Shown: positions 49,648-60,815, numbered from the stretch's first letter. The stretch is 64,000 nt of DNA from Elmis aenea (GCA_947652605.1 OX393581.1:52847924-52911923); one strand, 5' to 3'. The notes: a model not told the origin generated them from the letters alone. Translations and numbers: made by a program.

Positions 49648-49686
49648 GACGTTTCGACGAGGTCACACTCGTGATCTTCAGGAGTC
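49648..49686 (-). ncRNA. Hammerhead-ribozyme-like core
   Basis: The minus strand carries the hammerhead core in order: CTGAAGA (49675-49681), a stem II formed by ACGAG (49668-49672) and CTCGT (49657-49661) around a 6-nt loop, GAAAC (49651-49655), and GTC (49648-49650) at the expected cleavage position with a minimal stem III. The base of stem II has a C-C mismatch. Stem I is short: GACTC before the core can pair three bases with GAG after it. Minimal stem III hammerheads are known in Penelope-like retroelements. Activity is not established, and the weak stems may make it inactive. Confidence 0.5.
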
Positions 49687-49713
49687 AATTCAGACTCCTG
49701 AAGATGACGAGTG
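49666..49713. repeat. Inverted repeat, 21-bp arms, 6-nt loop
   Basis: The arms CACTCGTGATCTTCAGGAGTC (49666-49686; given here as CACTCGTGAT and CTTCAGGAGTC) and GACTCCTGAAG-ATGACGAGTG (49693-49713) pair at 20 of 21 positions around AATTCA. The left arm belongs to the Penelope-like fragment, and the right arm is an inverted partial copy of its end. Confidence 0.95.
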
Positions 49714-49734
49714 ATAAATGCAAAAATTGGAGGC

Positions 49735-49972
49735 CACCGGGTGAAATCCGGAGACTCCTGATAAAATCCAGAGAATTCTGGTAAAATCCTGAGCCTCCGA
49801 GTAAAATCTGGAGACGCCCAATAAAATTCGGACATTCCAGGTAATATACGTAGACTCCTGGTAAAATCCGGACTCCTGGTAAAATCTGGATACTCCTGGT
49901 AAAAGCCGGATACTACTGGTAAAATCTGGACACTCCTGGTCAAATCCGGAGTTTTCGGATAAAATCCGGAGC
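49735..49972. repeat. Minisatellite, about 20-27 bp unit
   Basis: Around ten degenerate units of the form ACTCCTGGTAAAATCCGGA lie in tandem. The most regular part is 49850-49960, where units are about 20 bp. Minus-strand translation gives a repeating pattern with YQESPDFTR, but this is a by-product of the repeat and not a protein. The unit starts with (G)ACTCCTG, as does the right arm of the neighbouring inverted repeat. Confidence 0.9.
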
Positions 49973-51582
49973 GGTGTTCACTGTACTTAAAACCAAGAAG
50001 CCAGAACGTAACAGAATCGATAATGAAGAATGAAAAAAAAGGGGCAGAAAATTATCAGTACGAAAACAATTTTTTTAAATTGCTTAAAGAGCCAATATCG
50101 GAACTCTTAGAGAAAAAAATCTGTTAATACCTTGATTTCAGCAAAACACTTAAAACAAAATTGTTTACATGGTCCAAGAAAGCTGTCACTTCGATGGCTT
50201 CACAACCCGCTAACAGCTTTGACATCTTATGTACACACATGCATTTTTGGTATAAAAATAAAAAGATTTAATACTAAGAGCCTTTTATTTTCATTTTACA
50301 ATACCTCTATCAACAGTTCCTTAAAAGTTTCACACAAAACGTACCTAGTTTTTGAAGTATGATTGATTGAAAGGCTTTTAACAAACTTCATGCATTTCAT
50401 CACCTCCTTAGTTTATCATCATTTCTAATCAACAAGATTCAAATTCTGTTAAAATAGGAAAATAGTTGCACCAGCTTTTTTGATAAACTAGTTATCAGTT
50501 TTGTATAGAAGCGCTGAAAAAAGTCATCGACAAGCAAGTTTCAGCAGAAGTTTTACATAAAACTTTGAATAATAGATTATAAAGCTATTCCGGAGTCCTG
50601 GAAATGTTTGACATTTGAAATCCTAAAGATTTGTTTAATTTAACCGTAGATAGTAGCTTGAAAAACTTCTACACTTTACATAGTCTAAAAGACTATTAGA
50701 AAATGGTGATAAAAATCAACGCTGTTTGTATTAAAAGCAATGAAAATTATAACAAAAACATTTAAAAGCCTTTTTGACCTAGTGCCAAGACTTAATGTAA
50801 CAATCCCAACCATCTTTCAACAACAAGAAAGTGCAACTTGATTTATTAGGGGTGTTTTATAGAAACTAATAAAAGATAACGCATAGAACATGTAAACAAC
50901 ATATTTCATTGTGCGCAGCTTTCTCTGGTTATCTTTGTTCCAAATTAAGTTCGCGATTCTTTTGTGTTATCTCAAAATCATATTTCAGATAACGCGAGAG
51001 ATTTTTTCGTTTGTTGTTTGGCGCTAAATATAATTAACGCACACGACTAAATATTTAGTTAGTTCACAAAGATCACTCTTTTTAAATAGACATATTGCAC
51101 CGTGTGATGGGTGAACTACCACCAAAATATAAAGAATATGTGCAGCGAAATGAAGGAATGTAGTGTTCAAAACTTGATTACTTTTTTAATATAAATTCAG
51201 TTACTATTCTATATGTTTCATATTTACTTCAAAAAACATCCCTCTCGGATATGAACAATAACAAATATTAAAGATTTAAGAAAGCCCATATTATTGGTTG
51301 ACCTTTTATTACTAGTAATTCCATAATGCGTCTTTATAGCTAGTGTTTTTCAGCTATTTATTGCTTTTAATAGCTTTTTTTGACCCTACACATAAGCTAA
51401 TAATATTTTATCAATAGAGTATAAATGGCAATGTTGCTTTTTGTATTTAAACGTCGGGCATCTAACGACTGCATTGTGTTTTTATTTATAGCCGTCTACG
51501 TTTGACTGGTAGTTGTTTGATTGTTATTTTTGACGGAGAGATTGCTTATATAAATCTTCATATTGATGGAGTACTCACTTAC
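49973..51582. other. AT-rich noncoding DNA
   Basis: No repeat or coding signal is recognised. Confidence 0.55.
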
Positions 51583-51733
51583 GTAAGATATGCCAACAAG
51601 ACAAAACCCCTTTAGATTGCTTCATCTCTCCGCATCTGCTCCAGTGATTGAAGCTCACCGCATATTCTACCGCTCCATCAACCACAGTGAAGCCTTGGTT
51701 GCTGCACATATTGACGGAATTCCATCTACGCAT
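51583..51733 (-). CDS. Candidate coding fragment with donor, minus strand
   Basis: From an ATG at 51733 the minus strand is open to a strong donor (TATCTTAC|GTAAGTGAG after 51583). It reads MRRWNSVNMCSNQGFTVVDG then AVEYAVSFNHWSRCGEMKQS and KGVLSCWHIL. The peptide is rich in Cys and Trp and has balanced composition, unlike chance AT-rich frames. I do not recognise a family. It could be a fragment of an unfamiliar mobile element as easily as a host exon, and no acceptor is evident upstream. Confidence 0.25.
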
Positions 51734-51994
51734 ATATTACGTCACCGATTGTCAATTTTGCCCGAGTAAGACGGCATAAATTATGCCCTGGAAAGAGTAC
51801 GATGCAAATTTTCTATATAGAAGCAGCCCGTAAAAGAATCAATGTGCCATTTTTATATACAAAAAAAGCAATAACCCTTGGATGGATGAGCTATGTAAAA
51901 TTGCTATATTATATAGATTGTTTTTATACAAAGAATACATTGCTATTGTTTTCGGTGGTTAACCAAAACAGACGCATTTTAGAATAACACAAAC
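51734..51994. other. AT-rich noncoding DNA
   Basis: Nothing recognised. Confidence 0.5.
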
Positions 51995-52310
51995 TTATAC
52001 ATATAGAAATCAGAGCAGCCACAGGACTCGTCACAGGACACTGTGGACTAAACAAACACTTCGGCATAACATGGCTCTCAGAGACTGATATATAGAGAGA
52101 GTGTGGTGTAGAAGAAGAGACTCCTCTTCACGTAATATGCCAGTGTGAAGGACTTACATCCTATCGGCGTAGACTTCTAGGGATGGAAAAAAAGCCAACC
52201 TAGAAGAGTTAAGAAAAACACCCTAAAGGAAAATCCTGGAGTTTTTCAAAAACACAGGACTTCTTTAAGGGGCTATCACCAGAGGATACACTAGACCGAT
52301 AAGTTCAGAA
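51995..52310 (+). mobile_element. LINE RNase H/C-terminal fragment, copy 2
   Basis: It reads EIRAATGLVTGHCGLNKHF, then DI-stop-RECGVEEETPLHVICQ and CEGLTSYRRRLLGMEKKPT-stop. It is homologous to the fragment at 44165-44570 across coding and tail, with its own independent stops and frame changes. Both copies start and stop at similar points, which suggests 5' truncation of the same family. Confidence 0.8.
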
Positions 52311-53959
52311 TAATTAATTGAAAGATCTAACAAATGTTGACATATTCGAGAAGAATATATTAAAAAATAACGGGATAAAACTTGAACCTTTCAGGCTTTT
52401 TCTAACCCATTCCGTGAATATGAAAAACACCCCCTGTACATAATCAGCCACTAAATATTTCCAAATTTTTTAGATCGACTTTTCATAATTATTCGTTTTA
52501 AACAGATAACAACACCCGATGTAACGGAAGCTCTGAACACAGCCCGCTAAGTCCGAGCAAACTCCACGATTGATTACGGAACCAATCCTTTTAAGTTCAG
52601 TCAGATAACAACCATAAAAAAGCCGAACGCGAGCTACATCTAAATAAAATTTATATTCTTTTTCGCGTCGCCTAAAGCTCACAGCAGCGCCTAGTCGTGG
52701 AGTCGTGCTCCAGATGTGTTTCGTTGAAACACAAAAAAGTGGTTAAACTTTTGTATTGAACAAGTGTTGCGTTCTACATCCGAGGGATATGAAAGAACGA
52801 CTGTAGGAGTCTGAAACTCAATTAGAAAAATCGACGCTGTACGTTTTTAACTTGAACAGGTCGGGGCGCTTCTGGCTCGAAGTCGCATTAATTGGCCATT
52901 TCGGAACAGAAAACGAATAATAACAACAAAAATTTACACTCATTCGGATACAAATTACGTGATGACTAAGTAAAGAACCCCAGATACGTTGTGTGCAAAG
53001 AATTGTGGGCGAAATATGTTCCTAGACCCATTCCAGACAGCAAACTTCAACGCCGGCTTAAAATTTCACTAGTCTTACAACATTGTATCTAATAACACAA
53101 TTTCAAAATAAAATTACGTATTTTATTGACAAATGTAGGTATATAAAACTTATTGATTTACAATAAAAGCATCTATGTAGATTTTATGTATGTATACTAT
53201 AAAAAAAAGACTTGTCTAGAAAATACACAAACTGAAAGCAGACTTACAGAGAAATTCTGTTAAAAAATTTTATGTTAAATAAACGAATAAGTTAAGTAAT
53301 TCCAAACATTTAATCATTATTTTGGTGTAAAATAGGATTTATGATTTATTAAAAATGGGAAACCACTAGATATCGGAGTCAATTCAAATATAATTACATA
53401 CTGATCCATTTCGAAGATATTGCTCTATTGCCAAAAGTATTCTCATACATTTATTAAATTTTTTTAAGACTGTGTAAAAGTACATTGATGAAGTTCATCA
53501 TGAAGCGATGGCTTTTACCCGGCAAAAGGATATTGCACCGCGACGACAGTTTTAAAATGACTCTCATTCTGTTCTTGTCAGAGTTGGACAAGTTTCTACA
53601 TGTACTAGCGAGAACCTGGCGAAGAACACACTCCAATAGCCGGAAAAGAAATAAGTAATCGCATTAACTGACGATAAACATTTACGACTACAGTTTCGCA
53701 TTCCGCAAACTGCTATTGCTTACGAATTTACAAATGTAAAAGTTCTGTAGATAACAGGAGCGCTAGAGTAGCTAAGGAACTTCAGACTAGTTCGACTTAC
53801 TTCAGGGATATTCATCTTTCGTGCCGCGTTACTATAAAACTTTGTGCAAAAACAATTAAGTTTGTACTTTCGTGTAAACGAAGCGAAGAAATGTATTAAT
53901 TAAATCGCTTCGATAGTGTTTTTGGTGAACTCAGGAGCAGTAAGTCGTTCAACATTGAA
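52311..53959. other. Noncoding DNA with a slightly CpG-richer part
   Basis: AACACCCCCTGTACATAA at 52425 resembles a repeat terminus. The segment 52490-52900 is richer in CpG, without a supported feature. The rest is AT-rich. Confidence 0.45.
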
Positions 53960-54440
53960 AATATGCAATTAATGAGTTTCAAGAAGTGTCTGAAAAGTTT
54001 AAAAATAGTTGAGCAGCGAAACAGGATCCGAGACACAAAATTTGAACTGGTCATGGAGGATGGGACTAATTTTGATAAAGTGGAAAAATTTTACCATCTG
54101 GAAGTCACTTTATCGGATAATGGAGAAGAGGTACTCGAGATAGAAGAAAAGCTCAACATGTCTAGTGGCATTAGGTCATGTAATCAGGTCAAATAATATC
54201 TTAAGGAGGGTAAAAATTAACATATCTGCAAAACAATCATAGAACCAATAGTAACACCCGTAGGAGAGATATGGAAAATAAAACAAAAAAAGAGAATCCT
54301 GGAGGAAAATAATTGGAAGGCGAACAATGGAGTGGGAGAACAAATGAGAAACAGGCGAAATTATATAGTCAATCAAATATAATTAGTGTGGTAAAGACAC
54401 AACGAATGAGATGGCTGGAGCACAAAAGCTTGTCGTCAAC
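53960..54440 (+). mobile_element. Non-LTR RT thumb-to-tail fragment
   Basis: The frame from 53963 reads NRIRDTKFELVMEDGTNFDK then VEKFYHLEVTLSDNGEEVLE and IEEKLNMSSGIRSCNQVK-stop. It continues ICKTIIEPIVTPVGEIWKIK with KKRILEE. The family pattern is F(E/D)xVExFxYLGVTLxxxGxxxxEIxxRIxxGNRxxxxLK, then YKTIIxPxVxYGxExWxxxKxxxxxLxxxExxxL. The usual YLG has decayed to HLE. Near 54408 RMRWLEH-like sequence (family RLRWLGH) follows. Several stops are present. Confidence 0.8.
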
Positions 54441-56739
54441 TGTAGGACTTTATTTGCAAAATAATATTGTAATTAAATATATTACATAAACAAAACAATG
54501 TTAAGGGTATAACCGGAAATTTAAATATTTAAATTGCCAACTTCATACTCGTATTAAGACTAATTTATTTGCCTTAAAATGTAATTATTTTTATCAAATA
54601 TTATTCTTAACTGTATTAAAAACAGAAAACTTTCTGATTCCAATCTACTACTGTCTTAACCGCTTCGCGTTTTCAATGTTTTTCGGACGATGTGCAGTCC
54701 AGCGGAGTAATTTTGTCTAGACGTCCGATCACAGCCTCAAATTTTCCGCTTGGATAATTTCTAAAGATTGACTCTTTTAGTTTACTCTATTCGTTAAACG
54801 AACAAGCACTGGATGAGACATAAAGCCAAAATTAACTAATTTATAGTAACACAATTACATCAATTAATTCTGTGTTCACGAGTTTGATACTGAATAAACG
54901 TAGATGCAAAAAACTTTGTCTCGTTGAACCGGGGAGTTCGTCGCTCATTTTGTTGGACTCTTCTTAATTGCTAAACCAACTCCTTTCATCAACAGTTACT
55001 GCAAGATTTCGAACTATATGGAGAATTACAAACTACGCCTTCATCGAACATCTAGTTAAGCAATGTTTATTTTCCATTACAACTTAAATTACTGTAACGC
55101 AATGAATACTGGTAATTTTAAACATAGACATAGTATAAAGCGTTAACGAGTTAAAACCACGTTTTTCAAGTTTTGAATTACCTTTAAACAAATTTAATTT
55201 AATAAACGCAAAGTAATAATGTAATTTAATACAGCAGTAATGCTAGTAGCCTATTTTTAATGCGGAAGAACACAAATCAAGTCCTGTTAAGGCGAATACT
55301 TATGTTGTTAATGATGAAATATTAAAGTTATTAAAAAATATAAGGAACTAAATGGGATATTACATTATACTGTACTACATAATACCTTATTTTTAGTGCT
55401 TACGTGTGATAAGCTTGGCTTTCCTTCGTATTTTTTTACAACCTTATAAATAACGGTTTATCCCAGGTTAATGCAGTGGATTATTAAAATTAAGCAGGTG
55501 AGGTAACTAAGTATTTTAAGCACATATTCACATGCCCGCGTGAACTTTGCTTTAAAGTTAGTGTCCCACAGTAAATTATGTGGGCACGTCAGGTTGGAGG
55601 AACCCATGTATTCGCTGCATCTTCCGTTTTGCAAACGGTTAATTCTCGTTTTGTGGTAGTGTGTGACCAAGCAACGGATCAAGTATAAGTAACAGGAAAC
55701 ATTTAATTAAAATAACGTTAATTATGCCAGGACGTTTGAGGGACAAAACTGTTCACGTTGGGAAGCGCTAGGAAGTGGTATTTAACAAATTATTCAATAG
55801 AAAATAAAAAATTATGATGGTATGGCAATAGTCGCGGAATCAGAAAAGAACCTACAATACAATCTGAACAATTTAAACTAAGAATTGAACCACAAAACAC
55901 ATTCTAGTAAAAGACCGAAGATGGCAATGGCACCTTGACACAAGAAACTACAAATGTGTCTTCCATTAATCAAATGAATTGTTTAAGTTGAAAAGAACCG
56001 AGACAATAACCCTGTAGTTTACCTTTCGAGAACAATACAGTATATTACATAGACAAGGCTAGCGTGCTTTTGAAATAACTGATCCTTAATAGAGCCAGCC
56101 TAAGATAAATTTTATCGTAAAAAAAAGACAGAAAAAGCTTATTACGTTTAAATATTTATCAACGTCTGTATTTCTCATTCTCTCACAGTGTAGATATAAT
56201 TACAATGGGGTGTTCTAGAGTCGGGCAGGTGGCTTAAAAAAAGACGCAGACAAAACACAGCACAAAAACGAGTGCCAAATAAAATTCGATTTTAATTTCG
56301 CGTTCGCGAAATGAGCATTCTCCAGAAAATGGGAAGGTATTACAAGGACTCACCCACTTTTTTTAAGGGTAATAAAAAAATTTAGCTTTTTTAAAAAAAG
56401 CCATTATGAAGCAGTTTTAGGGATGTTAATAATGTACACAATTTGGGGAGCCTGTTTAAGTAGTAATTGTAATTATGTTGTTAAATTTAACTGGTACAGC
56501 TTTTAATTACGTACAATGGTGTGCAAGTATTTATTAAACAACATCTCTGAAAAACAGGGCAGTTTAGATGTACCTACTGTTCGCCCTAATTCGCCTCGAA
56601 ATGTCTGATAATGCTAATACTTATCTACAAGTCAAGGTTTTCATTATCATGTTGCATTTTATAGTAAGTGTCCTAAAAAATATAAATTTTATATTTTACA
56701 ATAAAAATTAGTAAAAGTTTTATCAATTATAAAAACAGA
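54441..56739. other. Noncoding DNA
   Basis: AT-rich; nothing recognised. A minus-strand opening at 55458-55682 has a GC-richer core but no relatives that I can name. Confidence 0.5.
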
Positions 56740-56850
56740 GGGATCGAATCAAGTAAGGTTAGAAAACTAACAAGAGGTAGAAAAAGATGGAGGGGAGCAT
56801 ACAAAAAGAGGACACATACATAAAGAGGCGCAAGAATAAGAAAAAGAAGG
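56740..56850 (+). mobile_element. LINE 3' fragment related to 23801-24170
   Basis: AATCAAGTAAGGTTAGAAAA, AAAAGATGGAGGGGAGCATA and AAAGAGGACACATACATAA repeat, with small changes, the last 100 bp of the fragment at 24040-24110. Only the extreme 3' coding end and tail are present, so it is a severely 5'-truncated insertion. Confidence 0.7.
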
Positions 56851-57849
56851 ATATAGTTTATTTAAATTAAATCAAAATTAGGTATAATAAACAAATGGTC
56901 TGATGAAAGTGCATGGAATTTGGTAGACCATCAAGACAAAAAGGCGCCCAGAGTACATGGACACTGATGTTCTGTTACAAATTACACATTAAGCAATTTT
57001 TAAAGACTCCTGCTATGTAGTAGTGAGTTTTTATGAAGATCTATGCTTTGCAAGTAGCTGTATAAGCTACAGGTAAATCCTAGCTGCATAATTTGCTGTT
57101 TAAAATTGTTCGTTCGACTCTAGCTTCCATTGAAATCCATTTTAAATAAGTGTGTTGCTGGAAAATGCATGAATATCTGAAGTTTGTTGTACTGTCGAGT
57201 GTCGACATACCTTAACAACGATATATGAAACAGTAAAGCATGAATTATTAAAAGTTCCGTGCTTCACTGCTGCAGAAGCATAGAATACGAAGCATACATA
57301 GGGATAGCAACACAACGACTTTTGCACAAAAACACTACCAAAAAAATTGACAGGCATCTTCAATGTACAAAAATCTCATTAACTATAAGCAAATTACAGC
57401 TGTTTTCATATTAATTTACACTTTAACATGCTATTAAAGAGTTGAAAATTGAGAAATTAAAGAGAAGTATAGTTTGAAAATAAGAGTTAATATAGTCAAT
57501 TCCATGTTTTTGGCACATGAGATTAGGGAATTAATTATTTTTATAATGAAATTAGAACTAGCAGCGTCGGGTTTACTAGACGTTATTACCGCCAGAAGAC
57601 CATTTCGGATAATTTCCACATGGGCACACAAGCAACGTTTTGAAAAATATATTCCTCATTGCGCAACGTGCAACACATTACTTGCATATATCAAGGCGAT
57701 AGCTCCTCTAGAGAGTTTAACTATGGCAAAATCTAATAACTGATAATTACATTGTCCCGCATCCGTGTCGATGACAACTTGGATAACCATCTGACCCCTG
57801 GTCAGATGTTCCTGTCAAAACCAACTCTCGAGTACCCTCAAAGCTAATT
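56851..57849. other. Noncoding DNA
   Basis: A plus-strand frame at 57474-57743 (89 codons) is open in mildly GC-rich DNA but matches nothing I know and lacks splice context. Confidence 0.45.
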
Positions 57850-58145
57850 CATTGGTTAAAGAGACTCAAGGCTTTAAAAGCTACAAAGATACTGTTATAG
57901 TGGACCAAAATCCTACGAAAGGATCGAGGTAGCCATAAAAGGTTCCAAAAATTAAAATTCAGTAATGTGAACCCATAATAGCAGTTCCTAGGAATTTATA
58001 ACAGTGGAAGTAGGACAGGGGGCACTTAAAGTCCACTGATTTTATAATACTAATGGATAAGGAGTGCAAAGAAAATACAAAGAAAGCCTACTGAGGATGG
58101 AATAACCAACCCTCGACACCGAAAGACACAAGGATACTCCTTTAA
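57850..58145 (+). mobile_element. LINE remnant with RT motif and 3' tail, internally deleted
   Basis: Near 57990-58060 the plus strand reads EFIT-VEVGQGALKV and, in a neighbouring frame, SGSRTGGT-stop-SPLIL. This corresponds to the VRQGxxLSPxLFxxxMD block of RT motif 4. Only about 60 bp later it reaches the family tail CCTCGACACCGAAAGACAC with TTTAAGAAAATAA, the same tail as at 42805-42840. The RT core and C-terminus between them are missing, so there was internal deletion after or during insertion. Confidence 0.6.
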
Positions 58146-60039
58146 GAAAATAATATTTGCATTAAAAATAATGTTCAAATACTGATTTGGCGACATCTCT
58201 AACTGGCCTTTTCCAGTGTCATGGATTATCCTGCCATTTTGTCTTTCATCTGCCTATTAAAATTGGTTTGAGTAATCGGGATTTATGCATTTTATCTCTA
58301 GATGTTCTTATCAATTGCTCATTGAGTTATTTTCTATGCTTTTGTAAGCATAAAACTTGGCACTTAAGTCTATGCGCTATGGAATCAATTAACTTGATAC
58401 AACAAAGTAATGTTTTAATAAAAGTATGATTCATATAAGCATAAGCAAACGTTTTCCGCTCAAAGCCATTTCACTGTGATCGCCTTTATAAAATTATCAC
58501 ACGTTTCATGGCCTTAAATTTCTCGATTTTTCTAAAAATAGGGCCATTAGTATCACATCCTGCTTCATTTATCATATCACCATAACTGATCGATGTGATT
58601 TAACTTTATTTGACGCTGGTTTTAGGCCTGAACTTACAAATATAAATGTTATTTTGGCCTGCAATAAATATTCATTAATCGGACATTTCAGAATTGGGCT
58701 TCTAGATTGACAAATGCGTCATTCCGCAATCTTAAAACGGCAACGAAGAAATGGTTTCGCATAATTTTCATTCATTTACGCAACTTCAGCTGGAACCTTG
58801 CTAAAAAAAAACATTTTAACGTTTAACCAACAAACAATTCAGTATTGTTCGGCAGTTAATAATCAACAATTAGATAATATGATCATACCTAAAATGAATA
58901 ATAAGTAAGAAGACAGTTTCATACTCAGTTCATATGAAAAGCAAGCCGAATAATATTATAGTGCGAAAAAAACCTTAAAATTGGTATTTTTAACAATCTC
59001 TTGTAGTAATTGCCTTTTAATACAAGTTAAAAATATCTAATGTGTACAAAAAAAAATCTATTTACGTAGTCTCATAAAGCAATACTTGATGATACCTTAA
59101 TATAAAACTATTTTTAGCCATACTAAGTTCTAAACCAATTGCATTTTGATTATTAACTTTCCACTTTAAGCAATAAATAATATTTGCTGCACATAAAATC
59201 AACTTTCTTGCATTCTATATTCGCAAGTAGATGTTATCGTGAATATTGCGATCAATAAATCAAAAATTTAGATAAATTTACACTTTATAAATAATTTATT
59301 TACATTTAGCCAGAACAGCCTTATTTTCCATGGAAACCTAAGATTCAAAGCAACTTCGTTGGTTAATACAATCAAGTAATTTAAAGCTAAGCTATAAAGG
59401 TAAACACCAAACACTTGGAGCTATCTAGATCTAATCAGTTAATTGTATTTAACATTTTAATGTAATTAATATTCTCCAAGAATAATTCTAATCACGATAA
59501 TGTTAAAGAGATCATTGATAAAGAGACTGAGGCAATTTAACTATTACTGAAGGGTTTCAGGCATATCATTTATATCTTGTCAATTTTTTTGAAAGGCAAA
59601 TAGGGTTGACCTTTAAGAAGGCAGAGAAAAAATGAAAACGCCAAACTGGAGGCGAATAGAAAAACGAAAACACGGAAAATGCCAAGAGATAATTGGTTTA
59701 GTATATAATATATGGAAGTTAATAATGTATGGATTTAAAATTATGCGTTAATTGAAAATATATGAATAAATGGCTTGAAAAAAGCTATAAGCAGGGCAAA
59801 TGTGATGGTAAAAGGTCTATGGACGCTGGTCAAAAGATCTGCGTTGTTCAATTGAACGTTTTTTGGGCAATACCCCTAAATATGGAACACTCAACATATG
59901 TGAAGAAGCGTGCGGCGAAAAACTTACCTAAAACCGTGTTAATCAGATTATTAAGCCTGTCACGAGCGAATTACAGCTAGCCACGTGGGAAGTTAGCAAC
60001 GCAAGTCGAACACACTTGTCAAAAATCAAAATTATAACA
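58146..60039. other. AT-rich noncoding DNA
   Basis: Nothing recognised, except purine-rich sequence at 59610-59690 that faintly resembles LINE tails. Confidence 0.5.
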
Positions 60040-60420
60040 TGTCCATGAAGAGGATGTTCACACACGCGTCGCGGCGCTCTTGCAAGCGTCAGCCTGCCAG
60101 TCCCACGGGCGGAGCAACGGGAAGTGACGCTGACGGTGCCGGCTTGACTCGGTTTTCCCCGCGCGCCCCCGGCCTACTATTGATTTTTCGATTTCCTACA
60201 GCCTCGAAGCGTACAGAAAGGAGTCACATCAAAAACGTAGGGCGATTATCAAATAAAACGGTTATAAGTACTAAACGTATTTTTTATAAGGCCCCGTCGC
60301 TCCGATTAAAAATTAAAAAAAAAAACAAGAGAGAAACGGCGAGAACGGTTGACGCTTATAATTGTGTCACATTATTGTGACGGAGATTTAGGGAGCGGTG
60401 AATTATCGGCAAACTCGACT
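60040..60420. other. CpG-rich island
   Basis: The strongest CpG concentration in the window lies at about 60060-60180 (ACGCGTCGCGGCGCTC, CCGCGCGCCCCCGGCC). A plus-strand frame of 113 codons begins here but runs into low-complexity lysine codons and is unrecognised. It might be a promoter-associated island or a GC-rich repeat. Confidence 0.35.
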
Positions 60421-60475
60421 ACCCCAATCGCCGTGGTCATGGCTCACGCGATGTTTTTCTACGATTCATGTTATA

Positions 60476-60622
60476 CACAGTGTGACAATTAAATTTCGGG
60501 ACTGAAGCTTTACGAAACACAGAAAAAAGAACAATTTTTATTAATATCGTTACTCAAAATAAACCCCGCCCGCTTCTTTACACCATTTCCATCTCTCATA
60601 CAACGAATCAAATGCCCTAAAA
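60476..60622 (-). mobile_element. Mariner-type element 3' end with transposase C-terminus
   Basis: On the minus strand AFDSLYERWKWCKEAGGVYF-E-stop (stop at 60550-60552) corresponds to the very C-terminus of mariner-type transposases (RWxKCxxxxGxYFE). About 70 bp further, a terminal sequence CACAGTGTGACAATTAAATT begins at 60476 directly after TA. Coding is cut off at 60622 by a hAT-like terminus, indicating nested insertion or deletion. Confidence 0.65.
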
Positions 60623-60705
60623 CAGCGATTCTTAACCGGGGGGCCGCCCGCCGTCCATTAGGGGGCCGTGAAAGGTTTTAAAGGGGACCGCAAAAAATTT
60701 ATAAA
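60623..60705. mobile_element. hAT-like terminal fragment
   Basis: CAGCGATTCTTAACCGGGGG, followed by GGCCGCCCGCCG and TAGGGGGCCGTGAAAGG, is a typical nonautonomous hAT end. It interrupts the mariner C-terminus. Confidence 0.55.
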
Positions 60706-60725
60706 ACCCTTTTACTTTTTCTTAC

Positions 60726-60815
60726 TTACATCTATTAGACCGTCACCCTTTCGGGTGTAAGGCCTCGCCTATCTACCCTCACGGGTGTAAGGCTTTGGGG
60801 GTAAAATTTTTTATT
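60726..60815 (-). mobile_element. LINE 3' end, minus strand
   Basis: The minus strand reads AAAGCCTTACACCCGTGAGG, GTAGATAGGCGAGGCC and TTACACCCGAAAGGGTGACG. It resembles AAAGCCTCACACCTAACGGT / AGATAGGTGT near 24122-24150. The two hairpin-forming motifs (CACCCxxxxGGGTG) and the following ATGTAAGTAAG tail fit an RTE-like 3' end. Confidence 0.5.

Larger units (their letters stand above)
49582..49713 (-). mobile_element. Probable Penelope-like element terminal fragment
   Basis: On the minus strand the segment reads GACTCCTGAAGATCACGAG, TGTGACCTCGTCGAAACGTC, GAGAACTCGGTCTCTCTAG, then ATACCAGCAACAGACGCGGT and continues to about 49582. The 'CTGAAGAT..CGAG..GACCTCGTCGAAACGTC' wording is that of Penelope-like element ends, which are known to carry hammerhead ribozyme motifs. 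No RT or GIY-YIG domain is present. Assignment rests on remembered motif style and not on an alignment. Confidence 0.5.

Noticed and set aside
49629..49943. 104-codon minus-strand frame with repeating YQESPDFTR-like peptide
   Set aside because: It is the translation of the minisatellite and Penelope-like end; the periodicity is at DNA level.
60039..60380. 113-codon frame in the CpG-rich island
   Set aside because: GC-rich composition explains it; the end is low-complexity lysine and there is no splice or family support.
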